From an uncultured Stenotrophomonas sp. (lineage in GTDB: Bacteria; Pseudomonadota; Gammaproteobacteria; Xanthomonadales; Xanthomonadaceae): DNA of 64,000 nt. Both the position numbers and the translations under genes were made by a program. The stretch lies in NCBI GenBank assembly GCA_913775725.1, contig CAJYNG010000011.1, positions 246,577 to 310,576 on the forward strand. The letters run 5' to 3'. Shown here piece by piece: positions 1-8,377 of this stretch (the stretch's first letter is position 1; each line of letters opens with the position of its first letter). The notes under the pieces were generated by a model. The model searched no databases. It was given only the letters and a program-made list of their open reading frames with translations, and had not been told where the DNA came from.

Positions 1-861
1 GCTCTGGCCACGGATGAAGATCGATGACATCACGCGGGAAATGCTGCCCAAACTGCCGGTCGACCTCCAGATGAAGGTCTTCCCGCCCCCCAAAACTGAT
101 GAAGATAGGCATCAAGACGTTCAGCGGCTTCGCCACCAGAGCCTCTCCCCACGCTGGCCAAACGGCCGAACAGGGCCGACGACGGACGCCGGTCCACCGG
201 CCCGACTCGCTAAGCTAAGGCTGATGTGGACGCTTAGTGCATGTACGCCATAGTGAACAATAACCACCGCAAAGGATGATTTACTTTGAATTTGAACCTT
301 GTGTTCGATCTCCCCAAGCCTCAAATACCTCCCCACCACTAGCCCCTGCTTTTCGGAGCCTTCTTTTACAGGTTGCCCCGGATGCCAGCCCGGCCGATGT
401 TGCTTGTTGCACAGCCGAGCACAAGGTGTTGCGACGGTGTACGTTGGCCAAACGCTCTCTGTTCAACACGATCTTGCGGCCATGGTTCCCGCGCGATTGT
501 GTAAACACCATTTGCCACGGACACTCCAGAAATGCCCCTTGCGATGATCACGCGCTTGAAGGCGTCGGCAATACGCAACCGAAAGAGCGAAAGCGGCAGG
601 GCGGAGAATGTTTGAATCGCCCAAGGTGCAGTAGGCAGGTACGGCCCTCACATGCTGTCCGCTATCGGCCAATTCCGGACACTCGCTCGTTCAAGTAAAT
701 CGCCCCAGAGCGGTCGATCACGAACAGCCACTATGGGCGGTACTGCTACCATTTCGCGTTATGATTGTAGGAATCGAGCCGTATGGCGTACCGCAATTGC
801 GTCGCGCCCATCTTTACATGCTCTTCAATGGCCACCACGAAATTATAGGAACAATGTGCCA
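1..861. other. Left-edge stretch without a supportable gene
   Basis: No complete gene is supported here. The most coding-like piece is on the minus strand from about 141 to the left edge. It reads through to the edge with a protein-like composition (AWGEALVAKPLNVLMPIF followed by ISFGGREDLHLEVDRQFGQH), and it could be the 5' part or a remnant of a gene continuing outside the window. I do not recognise the family. Between 141 and 861 only short frames of low coding character appear on both strands, as expected in a decayed or intergenic part of an accessory region. Confidence 0.3.
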
Positions 862-1650
862 ATGGCCGCCAAGAATAATGCAATGCAAAAGATCCTCAAC
901 AAAGCTCATGCTGATCAGCGCATCTCCGATCTGCTGGCCCACATCCGACGGCAGATCCCAATCAATTACGAATGGAGCGATGGCGCTTACTGGGGCGCGC
1001 ACATCGAGAATGAGTGTGCTGTCATCACTGTGGCGAAAACGGAACACCCCAGCGCGGCACTCGTTCACGAGCTGCTGCACATTGATTTGCAGCTCAAGGG
1101 TTACCGACGCCCCAGCGGCTTCATTTCCGACATTGTCGACTCAGCCACATTCAAACGTTTGATGACATGCCTCGATAACGAGCTGCAACATCAGCGCATG
1201 TTCGCCCCCTTTCGTTCCATGAATTTTCGCAGTAAGCAGTTTTATGCGGATAGCGACGTAAATGCGGAAAGTTTCCTCTTGAACGAGCTCGCGAAGGCAC
1301 AAGGTCGCATCGAGCGTGCTATTCATTTCTTCACCCTCATTGCACCAGGCGGCGCTATCAGTGAAAGCGGCCGCAACCATTTGCGCCAGAAATTCCGGAC
1401 TGTCGACGGCGGCCTACACGAATCAGTGTGGGCCGCGATCGAGGCCATAGTGGAGCGCTGGAAGAATGATGCCAGCTTCGATGTCACCCCCTATTTGAAA
1501 GAAATTTTACTGACCCTCGCACCGACCACAATCGCCAAACCTCATAGATCCTGGATCACCTTCCAGCCGGCGACGAAGGATGGATTCGCGTTTCCTAGCG
1601 ATGGAGAGTTTGTGGAAGGAGGATTCCTACTTGACGATCTGAAAGGGTGA
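862..1650 (+). CDS. HExxH metalloprotease-like protein
   Basis: The 262-residue product has a zinc-metallopeptidase signature, ALVHELLHIDLQLKGY, with His69-Glu70-x-x-His73. A further acidic/His-rich segment about 40 residues on (DNELQHQRMF) could supply a third ligand. No signal peptide or membrane segment is visible, so it is probably cytosolic. The frame is open from 652, but the upstream part (RTATMGGTATISRYD...) looks non-coding. ATG 862 (MAAKNNAMQK) is therefore preferred, and ATG 883 is an alternative. It lies alone, about 750 bp before the kinase gene, in a lower-GC accessory region. Family-level knowledge supports only a gluzincin-type protease or a catalytically related fold. The substrate is unknown and no specific family is recognised. 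Confidence 0.65.
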   Translation: MAAKNNAMQKILNKAHADQRISDLLAHIRRQIPINYEWSDGAYWGAHIENECAVITVAKTEHPSAALVHELLHIDLQLKGYRRPSGFISDIVDSATFKRLMTCLDNELQHQRMFAPFRSMNFRSKQFYADSDVNAESFLLNELAKAQGRIERAIHFFTLIAPGGAISESGRNHLRQKFRTVDGGLHESVWAAIEAIVERWKNDASFDVTPYLKEILLTLAPTTIAKPHRSWITFQPATKDGFAFPSDGEFVEGGFLLDDLKG

Positions 1651-2402
1651 GACGCCGATGTGGCTTAACACGCAACGGGCATACTGATGCTTATGATCGA
1701 TAGTCCTAGCATACGGCGGTTCTGGTCGACGTACGTTCTTTGCGAGCGCACTACATCATTCTCACTCATCTAAAGAAGGCTTTCTCGTGGGCAGGCTGCC
1801 CCGCTGTCATTAGGTAGCATTAGGCCAATCGACACACTACGACTCGTGATATCGTTCGATCGTCGGTGCTTTCCACCAATAACGCAATACGATGTTCCGG
1901 TTATGACAAAGTGCTAAGCGGGATGAAGTGCATTCCATAGCAGCTCGGATGGCAAACGATCGCATAGCCCTTCCACACGGCCAGGTCATTGGCTCCGCTT
2001 GGGGTTGCGTTAGAAGGTTTGGTGACCGGATACGTCGCCCCGCCCCTTCGCATCCATGAATCGCGGCCTCCGTACCCCCAGTGATATTGAACGGCTCATC
2101 CAGAAAGCGGACGTTCGCCACCAGCAACAACGGGGCGCGCGGTACCCTATGGCCGAAGCAGTCCTTGAAAGCATCTCCGCGAGAGACCAATGCAGATTGA
2201 AGGGGGAAGTCCACCAGCGGGAGCTATGCGGCTGCCCACCGTGCGAGTTGCGGGTTTCTCAGAGTGATGGGGAGATTCAGACCAGTAGGCGGCTAATGGC
2301 AACGGTAAGGTCAGCCCGTTTGGGCGATCAGGCAACGTCGGCATCGGGATGAAAAACGCACTAGCATGCGCGCTACGGGAAGGACCAATTCAGGGAGAGA
2401 AC
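1651..2402. other. Intergenic or decayed DNA between metalloprotease-like and kinase genes
   Basis: About 750 bases without a supportable gene. Two overlapping frames (minus strand about 1837-2214, plus strand about 2056-2352) have low-complexity, Arg/Cys-rich translations, no recognisable motifs and no convincing ribosome-binding site. They may be a decayed gene or spurious. A ribosome-binding-site-like GGGAGAGA sits just before the kinase start at 2403. Confidence 0.4.
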
Positions 2403-3734
2403 ATGAACTCAAGCGCCGCAGCCACACACCCAGACGCCCGTAAATGGGACGAAAACTGGACCGCTGTTTCAAGCGGCGAAGGCGGTGGTCAGGGTGACGT
2501 CAAGATTGTGGTTCGGAAGGACGGAAGTGAGCCCGGAGAAAGGTTCCTAAAGATTCTTCGACACCAGAATGATCTGAGTCGTCGACAGCGGATGTATCGG
2601 GAGGTGGCGTCGTACCTGACGCTGCAGCACCCAGCAATTCCCAAGCTCATCGAAACGAACGCGGAAAACTTCGGCGACCAGAGTTACAAGCTCTACCTGG
2701 TTACCGAGGTAGTGAAAGGTTTAACGCTCGACAAGTACGTTGAAAGTAACGGGCCCTTGCCTCTCTTAGACGCGATCGGATTCGCCATCGCATTGCTAGG
2801 TATCGTAGAGCACTGCCATCAATCTGAAGTCGTTCATCGCGATATCAAACCTGCCAACATCATCCTACGCGAACTCAATCCCGGAGATCCTGTGCTTGTG
2901 GACTTCGGCCTCTCGTTCAACGACGATGAGGTGGCACGAGATGCAACCGATCTCTATGAGGAGGTCGGAAATCGGTTTCTCCGGCTGCCCGAGCTCGCTC
3001 CGAGTTCGCCAATTAAGCGTGATCTGCGCAGCGACGTGACGTTTTGTTCAGGCGTACTGCTTTACGCGCTCACGGGCGAGGTTCCTGCTGTACTTGCGGA
3101 TGGTCATGGCCGGCTGCCACATCAAGTCGAGATTGTCAGCGAGAGGCTCTTGTCGATAGGCGATATCTGGCGAGTGAGCCAATTAAAGCGGGTATTCGAT
3201 ACTGCCTTTCAGAATGCGTTGACTAGCAGATGGCAGTCGGCTGGGGAACTCATATCGGAACTTCAACGAATTGAGACGGGTGCCATTGACACCCCGATGA
3301 CTCGTAAGGCGTTGCTCGAGGATGTTCGCGTGCTTCAAGGCTCCGCGTCGTCCAAGGCGAAGCAACAACTGCTGAGCAGCCTCGAGAGAGCGCTTCAGGA
3401 GATATCTGCCGTGATGTCTTCGCTTGAGGCCCAGAGGATCGCCCCCATGCTGCGGCCTACGCAAACAGCGTATGAAGTAAGAATTGAGGAACGGCGGGCC
3501 AAGACAGCACTCTGCTTTTTAATGTCTGCGTCTTCGTCGATCGATCCCTCCATTCAGTTTCGCGTGGACGCCATCGGTACTGAGCTGGTAATTTCCTCGA
3601 CGTACGCAGGAGCTCTATCTGAGCTGCATCGCACGCCGCTTGACTCGCCCACATTCGGCCCTGCTTTCCAGGAAGCCATAGAGCAAGTGTTCATCCAACA
3701 GATTCGTGACGAACTCCTCAGTGAACAGCGATAA
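2403..3734 (+). CDS. Cytosolic eukaryotic-like Ser/Thr protein kinase
   Basis: The 443-residue product has a full protein kinase domain over about residues 20-310. A Gly-rich loop (SGEGGGQG) is at 24-31, the ATP-binding Lys50 is in RFLKILRH, Glu67 is a plausible helix-C partner, the catalytic loop HRDIKPAN is at 145-152 and the metal-binding DFG is at 167-169. It is an RD-type, apparently active Hanks kinase. There is no PASTA region or transmembrane helix. The C-terminal ~130 residues are unrecognised. ATG 2403 is preferred over the upstream in-frame ATG 2349 because GGGAGAGA lies directly before it. It has no co-directional operon partner and a non-core setting. Such solitary kinases occur in regulatory or phage-defence modules, but nothing here proves a role. 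Confidence 0.85.
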   Translation: MNSSAAATHPDARKWDENWTAVSSGEGGGQGDVKIVVRKDGSEPGERFLKILRHQNDLSRRQRMYREVASYLTLQHPAIPKLIETNAENFGDQSYKLYLVTEVVKGLTLDKYVESNGPLPLLDAIGFAIALLGIVEHCHQSEVVHRDIKPANIILRELNPGDPVLVDFGLSFNDDEVARDATDLYEEVGNRFLRLPELAPSSPIKRDLRSDVTFCSGVLLYALTGEVPAVLADGHGRLPHQVEIVSERLLSIGDIWRVSQLKRVFDTAFQNALTSRWQSAGELISELQRIETGAIDTPMTRKALLEDVRVLQGSASSKAKQQLLSSLERALQEISAVMSSLEAQRIAPMLRPTQTAYEVRIEERRAKTALCFLMSASSSIDPSIQFRVDAIGTELVISSTYAGALSELHRTPLDSPTFGPAFQEAIEQVFIQQIRDELLSEQR

Positions 3735-4120
3735 TGAGCAGTAGGCAGGTTGCTTGGATATCCTGGTCAAGTACTTCTGCTCTAGGGGCTGGTTTCGTAG
3801 CGCATCGAGCCACGACTGATCCTGCCGTCACCCAAGCAGCGGCTGAAGCCGTCGATGTTGAACATTGAACGGCAACTTCCTGCCGTCGAGTTCGGCGAAG
3901 TGGAAGACTCCAATCGTTGCAGAGCAGGCTTTGCCTGTGCTTCTGAGAACGTCAGCGTCCGGCCAGTAGCGGTCTGCTGATGCACTCATCGTGGCGGTAC
4001 ATCCCTGCGAACACAGCTATCTCTGGAGTAAGGCAACCATAGTTTGGACGCTATACCGGAGCGCCGACTCCAGAAACTGTAATGTATTGATGTTAAAGCG
4101 TTTTCGTATAAGGCGCGGCT
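3735..4120. other. Intergenic stretch with possible remnant
   Basis: About 385 bases downstream of the kinase. A minus-strand frame of 67 codons (3782-3985) exists, but I see no motif and no good ribosome-binding site. It may be a decayed transposase fragment or chance. Nothing else is supportable before the repeat cluster starting at 4121. Confidence 0.35.
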
Positions 4121-4209
4121 AACCCATGGTTGCTAGGGAACCATGGGTTGATCTGAAAAGAGCGCTTTTGGCTAAACCTATGGTTTCCTAGCGCGATCAA
4201 CCCATGGTT
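4121..4209. repeat. Four copies of AACCYATGGTT before a serine hydrolase gene
   Basis: Near-palindromic 11-mers lie at 4121-4131 (AACCCATGGTT), 4139-4149 (AACCATGGGTT, the inverted version), 4175-4185 (AACCTATGGTT) and 4199-4209 (AACCCATGGTT). Starts are 18, 36 and 24 bp apart. CTAGG or CCTAG sits between the copies of each pair. The cluster ends 40 bp before the start codon of the hydrolase gene, so it is a good candidate for a multi-site operator. It could alternatively be a decayed mobile-element end. Confidence 0.6.
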
Positions 4210-4248
4210 GCCCGTCTACTACGCATCAATCCAACCTAGGGTCGCGAG

Positions 4249-5319
4249 ATGAAGAGACTGGCTTGCCTGCTTCTGCTGCTCACGATGCCGATGCTTGCGC
4301 ACGGTGCGGATGCAGCCGCCTCTGCGGCGGGGGTCAATGCGGGCACGCAGGATGACTTCCTCGATCAGGTCGAGAAAAGCAACGCAGGCGTCGGCAGCGT
4401 GTCCATCTTCAGGAATGGCCACGAGGTCTACAACAGAAGCTTCGGGCAGAACAGCCTGCCGCCCGTCGCGCACGACGACAGCACCCGCTACCAGATCGCC
4501 TCGGTGACCAAGATGGTCACCGCCATCCTGGCGTTCAAGCTGATCGAAGAAGGCCGGTTGAGCCTGGACGATCACCTGTCGGACTTCTTCCCCGACATGC
4601 CGTCGGCGCAGCAGATCACCGTTGGCCATCTGCTGGCGCATTCCAGTGGCCTGGGCAACTTCGCGATAAAGGACGGCGCGGTCTGGGTGGTGGACGAGGT
4701 GAGCCAGGCACGGATCCTCGACGAGATACGAAGGCAGGGCACTGCGTTCGAGCCGGGGACGCGCGTGGCTTACTCCAACTCTGCCTACCTGCTGCTGCGG
4801 ATGATCCTGGAACAGCGCTACGGCACCGACTACCAGCACATCGTCGAACAGCAGATTGCAGAACCGCTGGCGTTGCGGCACTTTGCTGCAGCACCGTCGC
4901 ACGCCGCCAACACCTTCAAGTCCTATGCATACGCAGGGCAGTGGAACGAGATCAAGGACATCGCGTACACCAACGTGATCGGCGTGGGCGACATCGCCGG
5001 CACCACGCGCGAACTGAACGTGCTGATCAACGCGCTGTTCCACAACCGGTTGCTGCGCAGGGAAAGCCTCGACCGGATGACGCCGGTTGCCGGCGCGGGC
5101 TGGGGAAAAGGACTGGCCGAGTTCCCGTTCGGTGAGCAGCGCTTCCTGGGCCACGCTGGCGATGTACTGGGCTCTCATTCGCGCGTCATCTACAACCCTG
5201 CGGATGATGTGTCGATCGCGTACTCCACCAATGGCGAGCGCATTCCAACCTCTGACTTTCTGCAGACCCTCGTTGGCATTGTTTACGGCAGTGGCTTCAC
5301 GCTGCCGGCCTTGAAGTAG
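4249..5319 (+). CDS. Exported serine hydrolase of the class C beta-lactamase/PBP4* family
   Basis: The 356-residue protein starts with a clear Sec signal peptide (MKRLACLLLLLTMPMLAHGA). The serine-dependent acylase motifs follow: S-V-T-K in YQIASVTKMVTAIL (nucleophile Ser), Y-S-N in VAYSNSAYLLL, and an HTG-like triad H-A-G in GHAGDVLGSHS. Length and motif order fit the Beta-lactamase (PF00144) family, which includes esterases, D-amino-peptidases and AmpC. A true beta-lactamase is not implied, because the KTG box is replaced by HAG as in the esterase/peptidase branch. It is a single gene behind the four-repeat cluster and probably periplasmic. Confidence 0.85.
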   Translation: MKRLACLLLLLTMPMLAHGADAAASAAGVNAGTQDDFLDQVEKSNAGVGSVSIFRNGHEVYNRSFGQNSLPPVAHDDSTRYQIASVTKMVTAILAFKLIEEGRLSLDDHLSDFFPDMPSAQQITVGHLLAHSSGLGNFAIKDGAVWVVDEVSQARILDEIRRQGTAFEPGTRVAYSNSAYLLLRMILEQRYGTDYQHIVEQQIAEPLALRHFAAAPSHAANTFKSYAYAGQWNEIKDIAYTNVIGVGDIAGTTRELNVLINALFHNRLLRRESLDRMTPVAGAGWGKGLAEFPFGEQRFLGHAGDVLGSHSRVIYNPADDVSIAYSTNGERIPTSDFLQTLVGIVYGSGFTLPALK

Positions 5320-5608
5320 CCATACGCGCCGATCTACCGGGCAACGGGCAATCCGCGTTTGCAGCCTGTATGAACACGCGAAAGCCTCACAGGGTGACAT
5401 CGGCTTCATACAGATGAATTGGCTGTTCTGAACAGGCACAAGGCGATCGGCCGGCGTGCATCAGCTCGCCTGGTCCCGCTTGTTAATCCTGGGTCAGAAG
5501 CAGACTTCACAACCCATCCACGTATTCAAATTCCAGCTGAAAGCGCTTGTCAGCGTGGGGAACAAACGCCGCTATATTCCAGCTTCCCCAGACGAAGGAG
5601 GGAGTGCA

Positions 5609-5881
5609 ATGAACCTGAACCCGCAACACATGAAGACGGCCCGCGCACTTGCTGTAGCGCTCATCGCCACCGTCAGCCTTGGCGCCTGCGCCTCTTACAA
5701 GAACGAGTTTGCAACCATCAACTCGCGTCTCGATCAGCTCGACGTAAAGGTGCAGGGTGCTGCGCAGAGTGCGGAGTCCGCCAACCAGTCCGCACAGCAG
5801 GCCAACCAGCGTCTGGACCAGATCGAAGGTCGCGTGCAGCAGCTTGAAAGGGCGCCCGCCGGCCGCAAGCCGCGCGGGTAA
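5609..5881 (+). CDS. Small Lpp/OprI-like alanine-zipper lipoprotein
   Basis: The 90-residue precursor has an N-terminal hydrophobic leader ending in SLGAC, a lipobox-like site that would lipidate the Cys at about residue 29. The remainder is a heptad-repeat coiled coil rich in Ala, Gln and Ser (LDQLDVKVQGAAQSAESAN...), as in murein-lipoprotein-type trimers. The C-terminus is basic (RKPRG) rather than the terminal Lys used by E. coli Lpp for peptidoglycan attachment. The start at 5609 is set by GAAGGAGGG upstream; the longer frame reaching back to 5456 has no signal. It is likely an outer-membrane structural lipoprotein. Confidence 0.8.
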   Translation: MNLNPQHMKTARALAVALIATVSLGACASYKNEFATINSRLDQLDVKVQGAAQSAESANQSAQQANQRLDQIEGRVQQLERAPAGRKPRG

Positions 5882-5927
5882 TTGCTCCCTCACTGTTTGA
5901 ATTGATCCATATCTGTATCGGGAACCA

Positions 5928-6725
5928 GTGGCCTTCGCCGGCCACTGGCGTCCTTCCACCCAAGACTGCATTGCAAGGAGCCGTCCCATTCGTACCTACT
6001 CCTCCCCTGCACGCCGCGCCCTCCATGCCGCACTGGCCATGGCACTGGTCGTTGCGTGCAGCGGCGTAGCCAACGCCAGGGACAAGGACGCACCTGCACC
6101 ACCGGTGGCCGCCGTTGATGAACTTCCTCCCGACCAGAGCGTGTCCGAAACCGTGATCGAGCTGGCCGGCTGGGTGGTCGCCAGCAAGGACAACCAAGGC
6201 TATCCGTTTGCGGTCATGGACAAGGCGGCGGCGCAGGTTCTGATCTTCAGCGGCGACGGCAAGCTGCGCGGCGCGGCACCGGCGCTGTTCGGTTCGGCCA
6301 TCGGCGATCATTCCGCACCCGGCGTCGCCAAGCTTGCACTGAGCGCGATTCCCGGCCACGACCGCACCACGCCGGCCGGCCGCTTCATTGGTGGCTACGG
6401 CCCCTCCGACGACGCCGGGCGCGTGCTGTGGGTGGACTACGATTCTGCTGTCTCGATGCATCCGCTGCCGCCGGGCACACCGAAAGAGAAGCGCGCTGAA
6501 CGACTGGCCTCGCCCTCGCCCGACGACAACCGCGTCACCCACGGCTGCATCAATGTTTCCGCTGCGTTCTACGAGCAGATCGTGGCGTCCACGTTCCAGA
6601 AGGGCGGCGTGTTCTACATCCTGCCGGACAAGGATTCGATCGCGAAGACGTTCCCGGAGTTCGCGCAGAGCCGTGGGGATGCGAAGGACGAAGACGAGAA
6701 GGGCGCGCGGCGCGCAAGCAAGTAA
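5928..6725 (+). CDS. L,D-transpeptidase (YkuD family), exported
   Basis: The C-terminal half carries the catalytic motif RVTHGCINV (His...Gly-Cys) of L,D-transpeptidases, preceded by substrate-site residues around SMHPLP. It would cross-link peptidoglycan or attach proteins to it in the periplasm. A signal-like segment ALHAALAMALVVACSGVANA follows RRALH. The start is uncertain. GTG 5928 gives 20 extra residues of non-signal character with a poor ribosome-binding site. An in-frame ATT at 5988 follows AAGGAG by six bases and would begin exactly at a basic signal-peptide n-region (xRTYSSPARR). The tail is charged (DAKDEDEKGARRASK). Confidence 0.85.
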   Translation: MAFAGHWRPSTQDCIARSRPIRTYSSPARRALHAALAMALVVACSGVANARDKDAPAPPVAAVDELPPDQSVSETVIELAGWVVASKDNQGYPFAVMDKAAAQVLIFSGDGKLRGAAPALFGSAIGDHSAPGVAKLALSAIPGHDRTTPAGRFIGGYGPSDDAGRVLWVDYDSAVSMHPLPPGTPKEKRAERLASPSPDDNRVTHGCINVSAAFYEQIVASTFQKGGVFYILPDKDSIAKTFPEFAQSRGDAKDEDEKGARRASK

Positions 6726-6748
6726 TACGCTCGCCGGCAGCTTGGAAT

Positions 6749-7477
6749 TCAGGAAGCCGCAACCCCTGCGGCCCGCGTCAATGATGCGGCGTGCGCGTCG
6801 CCCTTCCTCTCGCTGTAGCGGTCCACCAGGTAATCCGACCGCCCTCGCGTCAGCAGCGTGAACTTCACAAGCTCCTCCATCACATCCACCACCCGGTCGT
6901 AGTACGGCGAGGGCTTCATGCGCCCGTCGTCATCGAATTCCTGCCAGACCTTGGCCACCGACGACTGGTTGGGGATGGTCAGCATGCGCATCCAACGTCC
7001 AAGTACGCGCAGCGTGTTGACGGTGTTGAACGACTGCGAACCGCCGCTCACCTGCATCACCGCCAGCGTCCTGCCCTGCGTCGGCCGTACGCTGCCATCC
7101 TCCAGCGGCAACCAGTCGATCTGGTTCTTGAATACGCCGGTGACCGTCCCGTGCCGCTCGGGGCTGACCCAGACCTGGCCTTCCGACCACTGCGACCAGG
7201 CGCGCAGCCGCTGCACTTCGGGATGACTCGAATCCACGCTGTCCAGCATGGGCAGCGCATGCGGGTCGAACACGCGGGTCTCGCACCCCAGGTGACGCAG
7301 CAGCCGTTCGGCTTCCAGCGCCAGCTTGCGGCTGAACGACTGCGGCCGCAGCGAGCCGTAGAGCAGCAGGATGCGTGGCGGCCCCAGATCGGCAGCGGCG
7401 AGCTGGCGGTGATCGGGCTGGGGCAATGACGATTCCACCAGGTTGGGCAGGTGGGTACTTGTGATCGGCTTATTCAT
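6749..7477 (-). CDS. arsH: ArsH, NADPH-dependent FMN oxidoreductase for organoarsenicals
   Basis: The 242-residue protein has the flavodoxin-like phosphate-binding loop [16 protein letters not shown] near residue 40 and conserved ArsH segments ([30 protein letters not shown]). Family knowledge: ArsH oxidises trivalent methylated arsenicals and reduces flavins or quinones. It is transcribed divergently from arsR, with only 17 bp between the two start codons. No Shine-Dalgarno is visible, but a TAGAAT hexamer lies six bases before the ATG, suggesting a leaderless mRNA controlled from the shared ArsR-bound promoter. Confidence 0.93.
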   Translation of the reverse strand: MNKPITSTHLPNLVESSLPQPDHRQLAAADLGPPRILLLYGSLRPQSFSRKLALEAERLLRHLGCETRVFDPHALPMLDSVDSSHPEVQRLRAWSQWSEGQVWVSPERHGTVTGVFKNQIDWLPLEDGSVRPTQGRTLAVMQVSGGSQSFNTVNTLRVLGRWMRMLTIPNQSSVAKVWQEFDDDGRMKPSPYYDRVVDVMEELVKFTLLTRGRSDYLVDRYSERKGDAHAASLTRAAGVAAS

Positions 7478-7513
7478 TCGACTATTCTAGAAATATGGAA
7501 ACGTTGAATGCAA
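7459..7513. promoter_or_regulatory. Back-to-back arsR/arsH promoters with overlapping -10 boxes
   Basis: Rightward: TTGTGA (7459-7464), 18-bp spacer, TATTCT (7483-7488), then six bases to ATG 7495 of arsR. Leftward: TTGCAT (7513-7508), 18-bp spacer, TAGAAT (7489-7484), then six bases to ATG 7477 of arsH. The -10 hexamers overlap on the near-palindrome TATTCTAGAAATA. That is also the likely ArsR operator, so one bound repressor would block both promoters. Both -35 boxes lie inside the opposite gene. Confidence 0.55.
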
Positions 7514-7824
7514 TCGCCGCCCTGACTGCCCTGGGTCACGCCACCCGCCTGGCGGCTTTCCGCCTGCTGGTGGAGGCTGGCCCGGCAGGTCGCATGGCGG
7601 GCGACATCGCCACGGCCCTGCAGGTGCCCCCAGCCACGCTCAGCTTCCACCTGAAGGAGCTGGTGCAGGCCGGGCTGGTGGAGAGCGAAAACCAGGGCCG
7701 CCATGTCTGCTATCGGGCCAACTTCGGCGCCATGAACGGGTTGATCGAGTACCTGACGCACAACTGCTGCGCGGGCTCGCCTGACGCGGAGTGCGCACCC
7801 GCAGCACCTGCGTGCAAGTGCTGA
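7495..7824 (+). CDS. arsR: ArsR-family metalloregulatory repressor
   Basis: The 109-residue winged-helix protein has the ArsR helix-turn-helix segment PATLSFHLKELVQAGLVES at about residues 43-62 and the wing ENQGRHVCYRANF. The C-terminus is cysteine-rich (HNCCAG ... C ... CKC), giving several candidate As(III)-binding thiolates distinct from the helix-3 CVC site of E. coli ArsR. It represses the ars genes until arsenite binds. It is the first gene of arsR-arsC-acr3, with arsC 36 bp downstream. No Shine-Dalgarno is visible; the -10 hexamer six bases before the ATG suggests leaderless translation. Confidence 0.92.
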   Translation: METLNAIAALTALGHATRLAAFRLLVEAGPAGRMAGDIATALQVPPATLSFHLKELVQAGLVESENQGRHVCYRANFGAMNGLIEYLTHNCCAGSPDAECAPAAPACKC

Positions 7825-7860
7825 CACCGCACACGACCTTCCCCATCGAAGCGATTGCCC

Positions 7861-8364
7861 ATGACCCGTTCTGTCCTGTTCCTCTGTACCGGCAACAGCG
7901 CCCGCAGCGTGCTTGCTGAAGCCACCCTGCGCGCCTGGGGCGGCGATCGCTTCAGCGCCTTCAGTGCCGGCAGCCAGCCTACCGGCCAGGTCAATCCGTT
8001 CGCGCTGGCGCAGCTGCAGGCCGAAGGCATGTCGATCGATGGCCTGCACAGCAAATCGTGGGATGTGTTCGTGGATGCGGCCCCGATGGATCTGGTGATC
8101 ACCGTGTGTGATGCGGCCGCTGCCGAAGCCTGCCCGGTGGTGTTCGGTGACTTCATCCGCAGCCACTGGGGCCTGCCCGATCCGGCGGCCGTAGCGGGTA
8201 GCGATGCCGACAAGGCCGCAGCATTCGCGCAGGCCCATGCCATCGTGAAGCTGCGCCTGCGTGCATTGCTCGCGCTGCCCGAATCGGTGTGGTCCGACCG
8301 CGAGGCAATGCAGCACGCACTGGACCGGATCGGCCAGCTGCTACCGGCCGACGGCACGCCGTGA
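7861..8364 (+). CDS. arsC: Arsenate reductase, low-molecular-weight phosphatase type
   Basis: The 167-residue protein begins with the phosphatase-like P-loop VLFLCTGNSARS (nucleophile Cys near residue 10), followed by the AGSQPTGQVNP segment. A second cysteine pair occurs in TVCDAAAAEACP at about residues 82-91, matching the relay cysteines of thioredoxin-coupled ArsC. It reduces As(V) to As(III) for export by the next gene. The frame could start at TTG 7855, but ATG 7861 (MTRSVLF) aligns with the family. It lies between arsR and acr3. Confidence 0.92.
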   Translation: MTRSVLFLCTGNSARSVLAEATLRAWGGDRFSAFSAGSQPTGQVNPFALAQLQAEGMSIDGLHSKSWDVFVDAAPMDLVITVCDAAAAEACPVVFGDFIRSHWGLPDPAAVAGSDADKAAAFAQAHAIVKLRLRALLALPESVWSDREAMQHALDRIGQLLPADGTP

Positions 8365-8377
8365 CGGCGCCACTGCC

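Noticed and set aside
4219-5439. 406-codon minus-strand frame antisense to the serine hydrolase
   Set aside because: Low-complexity, Arg/Gln/Val-rich translation with no motif; the plus strand has the signal peptide and all catalytic motifs.
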